A stretch of DNA of 64,000 bases from Struthio camelus. Lineage: Eukaryota; Chordata; Aves; Struthioniformes; Struthionidae. Under the pieces are notes generated by a model. The model saw only the letters and a list, made by a program, of their open reading frames with translations. It was not told the DNA's origin and did not search any database. Below are positions 29,723-43,554 of the stretch, one piece after another. The translations under genes were made by a program, and so were the position numbers. The stretch is from the NCBI RefSeq assembly GCF_040807025.1, contig NC_090968.1, positions 124,001-188,000 on the forward strand, read 5' to 3'. How positions within the stretch are numbered: the stretch's first letter is position 1; each line of letters starts with the position of its first letter.

Positions 29723-31650
29723 GAAGGAGAGAGGAAGATGGCCAGGGAGCAGAGACGAGAGCAGCCAGAGAAGCCTGTGGCAATGGCGGCTAGGTAAGAA
29801 GACCGAAAGAAGTGGAAAACGGGCTGGACTGCTGCCCTCCAAGGGTTGTCTTCAGCGGTACAAGGTCTGGCAGTCAGCTGACTGTGAGTAGTGGCCTCCT
29901 TGGGAGAAGGTAGCAATGCTAGGGCAAAGACTGGTTCAGGTGTTCTTAATGAGGCGATGGAGGGCTCTCGGGGCAAGCTTGGAGTAGGAGTTGGACTAGA
30001 CGCTGGCAGATGCAGGGCCCACACGGATGAGGAAGTCTGTCAGTCCCCCCAGCAGTTATTCTAGGAGATGGCTGTCTGAAAGCACCTTTGGCAGGACACT
30101 GCGGGGCCAGGTTTGTATAAAGACCAGTGCAATCCAGCTGGTTGCCGTGACAAATGCTGAGGAGAGTGAAGGGGTCCCTCGTGACTCACTTGCCTTCTGT
30201 CACCCTCTGCTCTCCCTTGGCAGGCAAGGAAGTGGTGGGTTTTCCGCACAGACCTGAGGTGCACCGAGCCCCTCTCCTTGTGTGTGTGTGGGCCTCCCAC
30301 CAAAATGCCTGAGCTCCCCTGCAGCTGTTCCCCAAATGGCCCTGTCTGGGCTGGAGAACGGGGAGGCATAAAACTCCCCAGCATACACTTCTGGGGAGGA
30401 ACCCTCTCAGCTTCCCCTCTGCTGGAAAAATGGCTTGCCTCCGTGTTTCTGCTCCTTTCGCTCTCACCCCACCTGCTCTAGGGGCTTTTAATCTCCTTGC
30501 GTGCCTTACTTCTTCCCCTTTGCGTTGTTGGCGTGCAGTGCTAACCACGGTGTTGGAGCGGGTGCCACCTTCCAGGTAAGAAGCTGGCCCTGGGGTTTTT
30601 CACCAGTGCTGCTGCTGGCTAAGGAGCTCGTCACCTGAACGCACTTAAGGCACCTGGGATGTGAGCTGCTGGAGAGCTGCCAGAGCTCAGGATGCAAGAA
30701 GACTGGCTTGAATTGTCTAGCTCTCCTCAGCTTGGAGGCAGAGCTAGCCCTGCCAGGACATGGCTTCCAGGCTGACAACCCTGCTTTGAAGCTTCTTTGA
30801 AGCAGGAGCAAAATCATTTCTGGGAGGTGTGTCACATTCCGCATGTCCGATGGCTGCTGAGGACCGGGCTGCAGCAGTGGTGAGCGTAGCTGTGGCTGTG
30901 GGGGTTGGCAGGGCTGAGCAATGCAGCCTCTGGCCTCTCTCCCCAGGCCCCCTGCAATGAGGTGAGGAACTGCTCACTGAGGTGAGCCCATCTCCATGCT
31001 TGTGCCTCAGGGGGCATGTTATTCCCAGCTCACAGAGGCCTTCAGCTTTCCCACATGTTAACTTAGGAGTTAACATCTCTGCCTGAAAGCAAACCCTGGG
31101 ACTGCAACCTTGGCTAGGTTTTGGTAGGAACAACGGGAACTCCCAGCTCGATACAAAGGGAGGCACTCCCAGCGCAGCACCCTAAGCCCAGGCTGACGGA
31201 GGCAGGCTCTCTTGTGCTCCTGCTTTCTGAGCCAGGGACTCTGGGGTCCTTGGCTGCACAAAGGCACAGCTCCAGCTGAAGTGGTGCCGGTTAGACTCGC
31301 CAACCCAGCAGCCACTGTGTGCTCCGGCTTCCCTAAAACACAGGCGGCATCTCCCCTTCCTCCTCTCGCAGCTCTTCCAGAGAACACTTGTGCGCAACTA
31401 GCTTTCAGGACTGGTCTCTGATGTCCTATGGCTCCCTGTCAGCGTGAGTCAGAGAGGATTTGGGGCAAACTCCCGTCCTCAGGCTTTTCCCTTAGCCAGC
31501 ACCAGGCAACACCATGCCGAGATGAGATTTCCCTCACTTGTCTATCGAGATATATTTCTCTGGAGTCACGAGAGTGATAACAGGAGTGCAGTGAGAAATT
31601 AAATAATAACACAAGCTTGTTCTTCCAGGAAAAAAGTATTGCCTACTCAC
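29723..31650. other. Downstream spacer of TOPORS-like gene (unit 2)
   Basis: Same splice-like signals as 10265-12192, with small base changes. No AATAAA close to the stop. Confidence 0.35.
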
Positions 31651-31929
31651 CCGCAGGATTCCGCAGAGGCGCCAAAACCTCGTCCAGCTGAGATGCTGGG
31701 GAAGCTTCACCTACAGGCACACCTGCAATCAGAGAGGAGATTTGCTTCCCTTCTATACCATGACATACATCTTTTGAGCCAGCATCGGGATTACAGAGGG
31801 GGAAAAGAAACGCTTAAAAAGAGACAAAGCTTGTCCTTGCCAGCAAAAAAAGTCTGACTCCTTACCAGTGGCGTCCTGCAGAGGCTCCCTTACCTCTCCC
31901 AGCTGAGCAGCTGGGTACGCAGTGTCCAC
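31651..31929 (-). other. Pair of homologous mini-exon-like segments (unit 2)
   Basis: Same pair as at 12193, splice-like sites unchanged. Confidence 0.35.
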
Positions 31930-32941
31930 GGGCACATCGGTAAGCAGACACGGAGCAGCAGAACTGCGCTGGGCCGACAGTGAACACCCAGGGACTGGCT
32001 GAGGCCCAGAGGGGAGAAATGACCGTCCCCACACTTGCCTGCCTGCAGTGCGCTGGAGCTGGGAGAGAACCCAGGAGTTTGGACTCCCAGTCAGCCCTTC
32101 CCCTGCTCTACGCCAATGACCCCTGCCCTTCCGCTTCCCACACGTTCCGAGTCCCAGAGCACCTCGCCAGAGCAGGAGAGACTTCCAGTCTCTACCATTT
32201 CTCACTGCTGAGGACTTGCCTTTGCAATCTTGAGATCACGCCTAATTCAAGAAACTTTATTTTGAAGTGCCAAAATTCCTTCTGGAAACAACCACACAAA
32301 GCTCTGGAGCCCTCAGGACACATCAGCACATTAGCCCCACTGAGCTTCCTTTCTTTTGCTTGAACCAAAAGAACTAACTGCAGCGGCAGGTTATTCTTTC
32401 TTAGGCAAAGCTGCAGCACAAGCACCTCACCCGTGTTTCTCCCAGTACCTTATAGGCAGCAGAGGGATGCTGAAGCAGGAGAATAAGGAGCTGGAGAATA
32501 AGTTCCATGTTTGCAGAGTGCTCTCCAGTGGCTCTCCCTCTCCCTGCCACGGGGCTCCTCAGCCCTTCTCTTCACCAGGGAAGCTCAGCTCAGGGGCTGT
32601 GTGGTGTCTCGTAAATGCTCGCCCATCTCTCACAGACTTTTCAGCACTCTTGCCGGCAACAAGGGACTCACTAGAACAGCAGAGGCGGCGCATCCACAGC
32701 AACAGCTCTACACCTCCCCCCTTCCCCACTCTTGGCACTGAATCGGGAAAGCATCCGAGTTCCTCTGCTCAACAGAGGCAAGGGCAGCCCCCCTCGCAAC
32801 CTGGCCAAATGGTCCTTCCCAGAGACACGGCTGGCCGCAGGGGCACCTCCCTCCCAGGGCTCCCCTCCACCTCCACGGCACGATGGAGAACACAGCCTGC
32901 AAACGGATCCCACCGCTCCTGCCAAGGCTCTTTTGAGAATG

Positions 32942-33268
32942 TAGGGTAGTTACAGTGATAGGATGCTGTTAGGATAGCTAGCGTAGAGTTGGTTATCATA
33001 GTCTTAGCGTGTAGTTACTTACAGTATTCTTAGAGCAGTTGGAGTATCCTTAGGTCATTGTAATTTCTCTAAGGGTAGGAGACAGCTAGTCTGCCTGGCT
33101 ATACTTAGGGCAGTTATTATAGTTATCATATAGTTACCATTAGCATTATTACTTATAGTTAGAGTTAGTTAGAGTTACTGTTCGTAGTTATCCTTAGGCC
33201 ATAGTAATTCTTGCTGGAGGGTAGTTAATGTTAGAGGAGAGTATTAGGATGGTTTCAGATAGCTAGCC
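32942..33268. repeat. TAG/TTA-rich degenerate repeat tract (unit 2)
   Basis: Same tract as at 13484; one C-to-T difference near 33231 shared with unit 3. Confidence 0.7.
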
Positions 33269-36200
33269 TGGCAGGAGGCTAGCTCCCCCACTCCCCACCA
33301 GCTGGGGCACAGCAAGCTCATGGGCTTGCACTTTAGGTGCAGTAGCTAACTCCTAAGAGAGGAACTGTCTGCACAGGCAGGACAAGAAGAAAAAAGCTTA
33401 ATCCCTACGTTGCAGCCGATAGAGGAAAATCGGAGTGCTGGCTGCTTTTTGGAAGAAGGCGTCAGAAACATAATTAACACGAGAGTTCCTCAGCAGGAGG
33501 TGATCACAGTGTTACCCTCACAGGGCATGTCTCCCCACAGCTGCTGCGGCGTTGTTTCCCACACCATCTTCCTGCAGAAGGAAGACCCTTGACTCGCACC
33601 CGAAAAACATGCCACTGAAAAGGAATCCTAGGAGAAAGCAGCAGAAATACGCTTAAGCATCCCAGCTGCCAAGTCTTTCAGGTGACAAAGTTCATCTGAG
33701 GAACACCCCATACCTGCCACTTTGGGGGCAGCATGGTTTTGCCCACCCCCCTCCTGAATGGGGGCAAGACAGGACAACCCAGCAAAACCACATCGCCTTC
33801 ACTAACAACAGCTTGCAAGCCCCTGAGGAAAAGCTGCCCCTCAAAACAACTCCTGTTTTAACAGGTCACAGGGTTAAACACCTTCCTCCCCTAAAGACAT
33901 TACAAAGCCATTGGCTGCCGTCCCTTGCCCAAGAGGAACTGCACAGCTTCTGCTGGCAAGCAGGTATCAGAAATCCAGGCAGACAACACAGCTCTGCCCT
34001 GTGAGCTTCCAGCCCTGATCCCACCCACCAAACATGGGGGAGCTACAAACCCCCCCGGGCCCTGCCCCGGACACTTCACAGCTACAGAACTGCCCCACTT
34101 CTCTCATTTCGGCAAGGCATCTGTTACTGTTCAGGAGTTCCTCTCACCCGTGTGAAATGACACGGGTTTGTCTCTGGAGACACAATCTGCCTACTTGCCC
34201 AGAAAAACCCCACAGCCGCTTCCATTCAGTCACTGTGGAATTTCCAAATGAATGCAAAACAGAGGGAGAACTTTCCTCTCTCTCGGTTTCCCAGCCCACT
34301 TGCCCTCTCAGCTGGTACATCAAGAACAGGACGAGATGCCTGTGGGCTTTCTCTAAGAGCTTAGGCTCAGTAGTACAGATTAAGGCCTCATGAGGAGGAG
34401 GTCCAGTTCCCTTTTCCGGGCGGAACAACCCACTCCGGAACAGAGATGTCTTTGTAACGCCTCCTTTGTAGCGCCGCCTTCTGATGTCTTTGCGCCTTCC
34501 CTTCTTCCGGCAGAGAGTGGCTGCTTAAAACAAAACCAAAGCAAAAAAGCACCCCACTCATTCATCTCCCTGTTTTGGGCCAAAAGAGCTGCAGAAGGAT
34601 CAAAGGACACCGAATGGCTGCGCAATAAAGCATCAGAGGATATTCACTGCAGGGGAAGTAAAGCATCTAGGGGGCCAAAACACCCAAACCTTAACTTTAC
34701 ATGCACAAATGACAGGCTGTGACCTAGTGGTTATTGGCCAGGGAGACCCAGCCAGTCAAGCAGAGCGCTCCATGAAAGCACGTGCTCCTTGCTTTGCCGA
34801 GGTCAAAAGGAGGAAAGCAAATGCAAGAAGAAAAGGGACAGAGAATCAGGCAAGGAACCGCATTAGGCCCTTCCACAGATTCACGGTGTGCCTGAGTGGG
34901 TGCCCCTCTGCAAGCACAAATACAGGAAAGGCCCTTGGGCTACTGCCTCTGGCAGGGGAAGCTCCCAGGCCACAGCCTGCTGGAAGAATGCTCGGAGGAA
35001 AAAAAAAGAAAACATCAGTATATAGTGCCCTCTTCTGATCCTCCTTCCTAGACAGCTGCTGTTCAACACTGCCCAAGAGAGTACCAGTGTGAACCAACAG
35101 CTCGTTTGACCCAGTGGACCCCGCTGCTCCTGCTCTGGAAAGCTGTTGGTGTAATCGTCTTCCCCACCTCGGCATCAATGGCAAAGACATCTAAGGAAGC
35201 CAGGTTAGCTAGAGATTTGTGTTACGCCAGCTAACACATGCAGAAATGCTTGCTAACGCTGCAGAGCTGCAATAATTTGGAAGCTCTAACAGTGGGAGGT
35301 GCCAGGAGGAGAGTTACAAAGCTCTTGGAAGAACGCAATGCCCTCCGTGGACAGCACGCTTCCGCTTCAGCTGTCAGGCTGCTACTAGGAAGCCCCTCCC
35401 CGACAGTCTGCCCTCAGGTCAAAAGCCTAGCTTTACTGATTGCTCTCTAAAGGCAGTTCCTTTGTGCCAGGGGCCACCACGTACTTCACAGCAAAGCTTT
35501 GGCTCTGAATATACTGGGGAGTTGGCACAACCCAGGCATCCAAGACCCTGCAAGGAGGGCTCATGCTACGGCCTGACATAGGCTGGGAGCAGCACCATGA
35601 GGCTAAAGGGAGAGCAACCCATACGCCCCATCCTCAAGGACAAAAAGGATGAGGTCTGCTATCCTTGCAGGTTTTTAAGGAACTGCTTGTTAACACCACA
35701 TAAGACCCAAGTGCTTTGGAATTAAGTAAATCCTTGCTCAGGAACCAAAACAACCAATAGGCATGGCAGGGATTGAACTGCCAAGCCGGAAGGTCCAAAT
35801 ACATCGGCTCACTCAAGCAGCCTTGGAAGCGGATGCAGCAGCAGCCGCACTGCTGAGGCTCTTGTGCATCCCGGTGCAATTCAGGGCATGCCCGCATCGT
35901 GACGGAGGAAGGATGAGCACTCTCACTGTCGGTTAGGTAACTGCCTTGCTCATAAGCATGTGAATTAATGAATCATCGAGTTAACAAATCAGTGAACTAG
36001 CTAATTAAGTAACTACAGAATTAATGACTTAGGCTAGTCTGCACAGAAAGGATTCACTCTTTCTTTGCTTTTGGGGTTTTTTTTTCTTTTTTACCTAATA
36101 AGCTCATAAGACTAAAGTTGGTTTCACAAAGTACGCTGTCCTGTAAATTTGAGAGATCACAACGTGACACACAGATCCGCCTTTTCCTGGGAGAGACCTA

Positions 36201-37677
36201 CAACCAACACTCAGGGTAGCCCATGCTCATTGTGCTTTAAAGGCACCCAAGCCAGTATGATGATAAGAGACTCTGTACCTGACCAGATCATTTCGCAGTG
36301 GGCCCCAAGCATCACCACATTGATGTCTGCACTGACAGATGGGAAAGTGTTCGGAGAAAAACCACGAGTCAGCTTTCAAGCACCATTAGATGTATGGGGC
36401 TCTCAGGTTATGAGGGACAACGCAGACAGATTCCTCATACGCACTGGCTGAGTAGGAAGCGTCAACTCGGACAAAGAGGCCTTCTGACTATCATGTGAAA
36501 GTTGACGAGGACTGGAGCACGGCATCTGCTGGGGCTTTAACTGCAAGACTCCACACTGGACCAAGTTAGTCATTTTGCAAGAAGGGATGCTGCTCCTGCC
36601 TCACAAGCAGAGCTTGTCATTTTGTACCACCCAACAGCCTTTCCTCAGATTCCAGGATCTACCCCAAAATAATTACAAAACTCATAGCTTTGCATAACAA
36701 TGGCACAGACATGTGAAAAAAGTACTTGTCAACTACCACGTAAATAACAAACAGTGAAAAGAGGAAAAAAACCCAGCTCATGGGGACAATAGCAAATGTG
36801 TGCACATGACATTCTGACAAACTGCTGGCTAGAGAAGAAAATTGTTTGCCAGCAATCCAATTACACCTGACCTCCCTGCAGGGGACAATTCAGGACACCT
36901 GCAACAGTTCCATGCCTTCAGCTTTCTAGAGAAGCTCCAGAGAAGACACGAACCTGATCTAAACAAGGGAACTTGGCTTGTCCCAAAAAGGTGCAATTTG
37001 CTTACTTGCTTTGGAAACTCTGCCATCATAAACAAACAAACAAAATACCATACACACCCCCCCCAAACAGTTACAAAGGGATTATTTAAGAGTCTTGCCT
37101 AAAGTCTGCATTAATTTAAGACCAGGGCACCCAAAGGTGCACACAGAATTTGTCACTCACCATTACTGCAAACAGCCAGAGACACTACAAAGGTCAGCCC
37201 GAGGAGAAGAGGGTTAAGTAACAATACCCACTCTTGACCAGAGAGACTGTTGTTCTGTCCTTCTTTACCAAACACTTGGTGCGTTAGAAGCCGTTTGATC
37301 ACACAGGGCAAGACCCATTTTCTCCTCGTGATTCAGAAGGGAACAGGGGAGTCTTGGCTTTCCTAAAGCAGCCATAGCCAGGAAACACTGATGCACAGAA
37401 GGCAGAAGCAAGGAAACGTGAACCCCTGCTTAGCTAGCTCCGTCTCCAGCAGCAATGCACACCTCGAGCAGAGGGTTTTGCTCTGTCTTTACCATTTGGG
37501 TTTAAGCAAGGCCTGGGCGAAAGGAATTAAGGACATTTGTGTCGAGGAACATTGGAAACAAAGGGAAGAAAATGGGCCCTAACCTGTAAAGGGTTTGAAA
37601 AAGTTCTTGATGCAAAGGAGAGCAACGGGCTTGAGCTGGCTTCAACCCACGTATTCCTTCCTGGCGACTGGGGAGGC
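33269..37677. other. 4.4-kb stretch with no supported gene (unit 2)
   Basis: Same content as 13811-18230, shortened by the AAAC tract contraction and a few small indels near 37040-37510. Confidence 0.5.
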
Positions 37678-37869
37678 CCAGCGTTGTGACAGTGAGCCCA
37701 TGATAGTAATGGGTAAAGGGGATCACATTGGTGTTGTGATGGAACTGTATAATGCAACTGCTAGAGTTTGTGAAGTGTACACTTGCATTGTGGTTTCAGA
37801 CTGTTGCTGTATCGCTCTGCTAAATCAGACATCCCATGTAGCATCAAATACCTCGAAAGGAAACTGTTA
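37678..37869 (+). repeat. Unclassified dispersed repeat, copy B (unit 2)
   Basis: Unit 2 counterpart of the repeat at 18231. Confidence 0.6.
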
Positions 37870-38307
37870 TGGGGATGGGAGCTCTCACAGCTCCAGGCCT
37901 TTCTGCCCCTGTCGCGCTACAACACTGGCTGAAAGCACCACTCCGTTTCCCCCGGAGGGTGGCAAACAGCTCCCGCGCCCAGCTCAGGTTTCGGGGGCCA
38001 GTTCCCTTCCAGCGACTCCCACAGGGGAGCCCAGCAGAGCGGGGCCCAGCGGCAGCAGCCTTTCCTGGCGGAGGCTCCGCTGGAGGACAACTCCCACTGC
38101 CCCGGGGCCGGCCTCACGCTGCTGGGGCGAGGGCAGGAGCCGGAGCCGCCCGCGAGGCCGCGTGTGGAGAGAGCAGAGAGCTCGGAGCTGTGACGTGCGG
38201 GTCTGCGGGGGACCGGCCTCGGGCGGCGGTGGGGAGGGCAGTGGCACCTGGCGCTGCAGGGCCCCGGGCCTGGGCTGCTGAAGAGAAGGAAGGGGAGGCC
38301 CAGGTAA
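37870..38307. promoter_or_regulatory. CpG-rich island (unit 2)
   Basis: Same island as at 18423, CRE-like site retained. Confidence 0.45.
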
Positions 38308-38357
38308 TGAGAAGCTCCTGTGTGTCTTCGGCCTTGCGGCTGAGGAAGTAAAAGGGG

Positions 38358-38663
38358 GTGATTGTGGTGGTGCTGATGAGGGGCCTGGAGGACATCCCCT
38401 GTCTGGAGATGGTCAGCAAGAGCATGCTGGTGCTGGCCAAAGTGGTGCATGAGCTGAAGGGCAAGGACCTGGGCTCCGCTTTCAGGGACACTGCCAAGTG
38501 CAAAGACCATGGCGGGGCACGGTGGCCCTCACGAGTCCACAACGTCTGCTCGATTCACACGCCGTCTCCAGGCTCGGACGCCTTTGCCTGCTCAACACCC
38601 TGGGACAAGACAACCCCGGGCCTTGGAAAGTACACCGAGTACACCAAAGGAAGGAAACCCTGA
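38358..38663 (+). CDS. Unassigned coding-like stretch (unit 2)
   Basis: Identical frame to the one at 18911; no family recognised. Confidence 0.3.
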   Translation: MIVVVLMRGLEDIPCLEMVSKSMLVLAKVVHELKGKDLGSAFRDTAKCKDHGGARWPSRVHNVCSIHTPSPGSDAFACSTPWDKTTPGLGKYTEYTKGRKP

Positions 38664-38876
38664 ACCCCCTCCCCCCCCAACAACCACCTCAAATCACCCC
38701 CTGCCCACAAAGGCCACCATGTGAAAAGACTCTGGGGCTCCAAGGGCCTCTCTCTGCGTGCGCACAAAGCACACTCGACCACACCAAAGTGGTCTCCGAG
38801 GACGTCTTATTCAGCGGGCACCCAGCAGGCTCCACGAGGCCGAGACCTACGGAGACGCGGGGCTGGGCGACGGCTG

Positions 38877-41319
38877 TCAGGAAGGCAGCAGCCCCTCACT
38901 CCACAGGCTCAGGGTCTCTCCCAGCACGTACACCAGGTGAGCATAGCTCTGCTCGGGTAGCAGCCACAGCAGCAGCCGGTAGAGGAACTTCTGGTCATAC
39001 TGGGAAGCGTAGAGCACCACGGCGCCCAGCACGAAGCCGACGACCAGCTCCAGGCAGATGAAGAGCGTGCAGAGTCTCCTGGGGCACAGCGCAGGCATGG
39101 GAGAGGGCGCAGGGCAGGTGCATCCCAACCCTCTCCTGCCCTGCACCCACCGCTGGGCCACGCGGGCCCCTTCAGCCAGCCCCACCGTCTGCGCCCCCAC
39201 CCCCCAACACGCACTGCTCGTCGCTCCCTGGTGGAGGGTTGCAGAAGAGCCGCCAGGAGCCCAGAAAGAAGAAAGCTTGGCGCAAGGAATGCGCTGCCAG
39301 GGCGTGATTCCCAGCTGCAAAGCCCACAGCCAGTGAGCAGGACCCGCCAGGCCGCAGCCCGCTCGCTGCACAGCAGCCCACACGTGAGCCGCAGGGCATC
39401 AGGGACCCCAGGGGCAACTCACTGCAGCCACGTAGCCATGCCGCATCTCTTTGCCAGCTCCTGCCTCTCCTGCAGGCCAACACAGAGCGGGGACACTTGT
39501 GGGACCCACACGGGGCTGCATGGCGCCCCTCTCCCCAGCAAGACCCTGCCAGCTCCTGCAGGCTTTGGCGCTGCCTCTCCCCCTTACCAGCTTTGCTTCC
39601 AGCAGCTCCGGCAGCACAGACCCCTCCACCTCGGGCTCCTGCTCCATCTGCTGCTTGCTGCAGGCAACAGAGCTTGCTTGGGCGAGCGCTGACCTCCATG
39701 GCCGCTGGGGCTGCCCGTCGCAACATACTGCTGCCCCACAGCAGCCATCGGGGTCTCCTGTCCCGCCACATGCTGCACAGAGCCCCTGCATCCCCTCCCC
39801 GAGGCCGGCACTGGCGTCCTCTGGCCCTCCAGCTGCAGCACAGAGCTGCTGCATGCGCCTGTGGGGAGAGGTGTCCCCGGTGCCCACTCACTAGGCATTT
39901 TCCAGCTCCAGCTCCTCCACTTCCTCTCGAAGTGGCCTCAGTTCAGCCCGCAGCACCTGGCAGACAGAAGGGGCCCGGTCCACGTGCCTGCTGCAGCCTC
40001 CTCCAAAGCCCCCGGCCAGTGGGCGCCCACCACCCTCTGCCCTCGCCCCTTTGGCACTACCTTTGCCCGCTTCTCCTGCTCACGCAGCTGCTGCTTCAGC
40101 TGGGCCGAGCGCTGCTGCTCCTGCAACTCACAGGGCACACAATGCAATGCCACCAGTGGAGCTGGCAGCTGGGCAGCCCCCTCCGCCTCCAGCCCCAGGG
40201 CTCGGCCCCCTCGCAACTGCCCCGCCCCAGGGCCCCGGGAGGGCTGGCCACAGACAAGGCCAGCCAAAGGGGAGTCACGGCCCCTGGGGCTAGTGCCCTC
40301 CCCAGGCCCACTGCTGGCCAAGGCTGAGGGGTGCACCGATGCCAGCACTGGCACCCCACCAGCACTGGCACCCCACTGCTGCCAGCGCAGCTCTCCCTCT
40401 CCCCTGTACCTCGTCGAGCTCCTGCAGCCTCATGCGCCTCTCCTCCTTGGCTGCCTGCAAGCGCTCCTGCGGCAGAGGAGAGGAAGAGGAGCACTCAGCA
40501 GGGCACGGGCTCTCTCCTGTGAGATCTGCTCCTGGCAGCGGGTCCCAGGCCCTCCGCCCTCCCGGCTGCCCTCGGCCCCCAGCTCCCACTCTGCCACTGT
40601 CCCTCGCACGCGCCTCCCCTCTGTACCCAGCTCTGCAGGCACCAGTGGGCAGCCAGAGGCTCCTGGCTCCGCTCACCTCCAGCTGGGGCAGCAGCTCCTC
40701 CATCACCTGCAGCTCCTGCTGGCTGCTGCAGCACCGCTGCCTGAGGGCACAGTTCTCCCGCGCCAGCTCCTGGGCAGCAGCCTGCAGCTCCTGCTTCTCC
40801 TCCTGCTGCATGGGGAAGGGGGCAGAGCAGGGCTTCAGAGCCAAGCAGAGGGGGCACAGAGCAGGCCTTCAGCGGGGGCACCACCAGCCCCGCGCACCAA
40901 GGCCACTCCACGCCTACCAGGCACCGCAGCAGCTCCTTGCAATGGCCCCTCTCCTCCTTGCTTTCATTCAGCTGCTCCAGCAGCCTGCTGTGCTCGGCCA
41001 GCAGCCCTTCCAGCTCCTCCGCCCCTCTCCTGCGCCTCTGCTGCCTGCAGCAACGGGGTGCCATCACACCACACGCACCGGCACAGGCCCTCCCACCTGC
41101 CTGCCCTTCCTCCGCCAACCTCCGCACACCTCCCCAGCCTCCTGCATTCCCGCGCCCAGCCACGTCGTGATCACCCCACCTGGCCACCTGCTTGGTCAGG
41201 CGGGCGTTTGTGCCCTGCAGCGCCTCATAGTCCTTCTCCAGCGCCTCCAGGAGATTCAGCAGCTCCTGCTTCTGCGCCTGTACCCGCTGCAGGGCCAGCT
41301 TCACATCCGCCACCTCCAT
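38877..41319 (-). CDS. TMCO5-like coiled-coil/single-pass membrane protein, copy C (complete, 298 aa)
   Basis: Same nine-exon structure as copy B: 41319-41180, 41044-40918, 40805-40677, 40466-40410, 40120-40061, 39956-39892, 39657-39588, 39469-39423 and 39078-38877. All splice sites and the frame are intact. Relative to copy B, the predicted protein changes Met236 to Thr at the start of the membrane segment and Glu262 to Lys just after it. The intron before the last exon is 9 bp longer (an inserted ACGCGGGCC-like stretch). The intact frame suggests the gene is still under constraint or was copied very recently. Confidence 0.7.
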
Positions 41320-41669
41320 GGCTTGGGCTGTGCGCTGGGAGGCAGCACGGTGTGAGGGGGCTACAGCCCGTGTGCTCGGGCACACAGGGACGCTCACGTG
41401 GTCACTACCCTTCCCGGCATATACACACATAAACACTCGTGCACACTTACAGACCCATATTGCGTGTGCTCCAAACGATGTCCTCGTGCACAGCTGGAAG
41501 CAGCCACCCTGCTCCCCCACAGTCCACGTGTGCCAGGCACACATGTACAGCCCTGGCCCACGGGCAGGCACACTCGGGCTGTGGCGCTGGCAGTTCCCCG
41601 AGTCCCACCGCCCCCACCGCCCGGCCCGACCCGGTCCAGCCCGTGCTGGACGTCCCCCACGCAGCTCAC

Positions 41670-41957
41670 CTCCACTCTGCAAGCACGCCCCGTGGGAGCC
41701 CAGCCGCCTCTGCCAGGCAGGGCACGAGGAGGCACAGGCAGCGGTGCCTCTGGCGAGCGGTACCAAGGTCTGCTGCCAGCCCCAGAGCACGAGCCCAGCA
41801 CCAGCCCCAAAAGCCTTGCTCGACCCCCCGCGCCTCACACCCGAGCTTGGCACGAGTCTGACCACCAGGCAGCTGGGCGAGACTCTGCAGCCGCCCGAGG
41901 CAATGCAGCAGCGCTGCGCTGTCACAAGAGGTTGGGGCCGTCACAAAGGGCCGTCAC
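41670..41957 (-). promoter_or_regulatory. Putative promoter and 5' non-coding exon of TMCO5-like gene, copy C
   Basis: Same donor (edge at 41670) and same TGTGAC triplet between 41921 and 41957. The motif spacing is unchanged from copies A and B. Confidence 0.35.
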
Positions 41958-43347
41958 AAAGGGCCCCCGAGAGCGCTGGCCAGGGGTGGCCAGTGCCCCC
42001 CGGCAGGCACCCGCCTCTTGTGCTCCCCCAGCCTCCTCCCCGGGCACGGAGGCCTAAAGCCCAGGGCTGGAGATGGGAGGAGAAAGCCCTGGGGAAGCCC
42101 TTCATCCCCACAGCCTCTGCTGCAAGATGCCAGCTGGCCTGGCCCAAAAGGGCTCTGCGCTAGAGCCCAACCACTGGGGACCCTGTGGCAGCAGGGGCAG
42201 ACAGGCAGACGCCTTTCCCAATGCATGGCAGACTCATTTCCCGCCATGGGGATGGTGGCCTTGCTTGGCCCACAGCTCCCAAGCCGTTCCTCTGAAACAG
42301 AGGCCAGCCTCCAGTCCCCTTTGCACGGAGAGCAAGCCAGCTTTCTGTGCAACAGTTGTGGCCAGTCACTCCCTGTGTCCTCTGAGCCGGCCTGCCTTGT
42401 TGGGGTCTAGCGGTCAGTGGCACAGGGCGCCGGCAGGAGCCAGCAGGGCAGCAGGGACAGGCGTCGCACCTGGAGCCCACACGTTGCCCAGAGCACAGCC
42501 CGGTAGGGGCATGCTTAGACTCATGTCATGGCTCTTCACTAATGGGCGGGTATCAGATCTACTGGCAGAATGATGAACACTAACAGAAGCGCAGATCTAC
42601 TAGCAGAATTGCTAACAAGGCCATCTCAAGTACAAGGAGATCCCATAGGGGCCCCTGCACTGTGTGCTTCCCAGGGAGATAGCTTGGAGTGGGCCATAGC
42701 TGATGCATCGCATGGCGGGTATGCTGCCTCTCTCTCACATCTTGCATGTAGATCAGAGACACTGCAGGTTCAGTTCTCGGACGTGCTCCCCAACCAACAG
42801 CATACCGAGAAAGAGCACGCCAACACCCACTCCCCCTATCAGCTAGCTGAGAGAGAGGAGCTTCCCGCTGATGCCAGCTACCCACAGCTATTGTCTCGCG
42901 GGAAGCTCAGGGGCTGTGCTCCAGCGGGCAGACCCCTCACGCGCTATAATCACCCTTTTCGCAGTGTTGTCCTGGAGCGATCAGTCCAGCCTTGCTGATC
43001 CGCTGCGCTTTGGGCCTGGGAATCTGCGGGGGACAGATCACTAAGCCTCAGGGAGACAAGCTGTGCCTGTGCTGTTTGGCAGCCACCCTTAGTTTTCATG
43101 CTTAACGCCCGAGCTCTCCTTCCTCCTAGCCGTAAGCTTATTGAAGCCAGCCTGGACACCAGTTTGTCCACAGCACAGGCTCAGGTGACAGGTATTTTTT
43201 TGCAGTAAGCGGTCATTCCTGCGAGAGCCTACTGTGACTGACCAACAACGCCTACAATGGGAGAAGGCTCAGAGGGCAAGGTGCCCCATGAATCTCAAGG
43301 ACAGTGTAGGATGCAGCTCACTAACCGCAGCTGTTGCACACAGACCT
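41958..43347. other. Gene-free spacer; right part possibly LTR-like (unit 3)
   Basis: Copy of the unit 1 spacer, essentially the same sequence as unit 2. Confidence 0.35.
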
Positions 43348-43552
43348 GACCAGCGTTGTGACGCTGAGCGTGTCTGAGACTGGAAATGGCAACCACATTG
43401 GTATTGTGATTGGTATTGTGCTTGAACTGTCTAGCTAGATGTTGTTCACACTTGTACTGTGATACACTTGAATTGTGCTCTCAGGGCATTGCTGAATCAT
43501 TGTGCTAAATCAACACCCCCTGTAACATCAGATTCCCTCAAAAGAAACTTTT
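43348..43552 (+). repeat. Unclassified dispersed repeat, copy A (unit 3)
   Basis: Unit 3 counterpart, with the same 7-bp deletion. Confidence 0.6.
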
Positions 43553-43554
43553 GA

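Larger units (their letters stand above)
20371..39825. repeat. Tandem array unit 2 (19,455 bp)
   Basis: Second unit. It is nearly identical to unit 3 along most of its length with a constant 19,455-bp offset. It lacks the 905-bp segment of unit 1: the junction falls at 24797/24798, where a 3-bp GAG microhomology is retained. Base differences group it with unit 3 between roughly 23170 and 24980, but with unit 1 in the TMCO5-like 5' exon region (for example near 21190 and 21713). Confidence 0.97.
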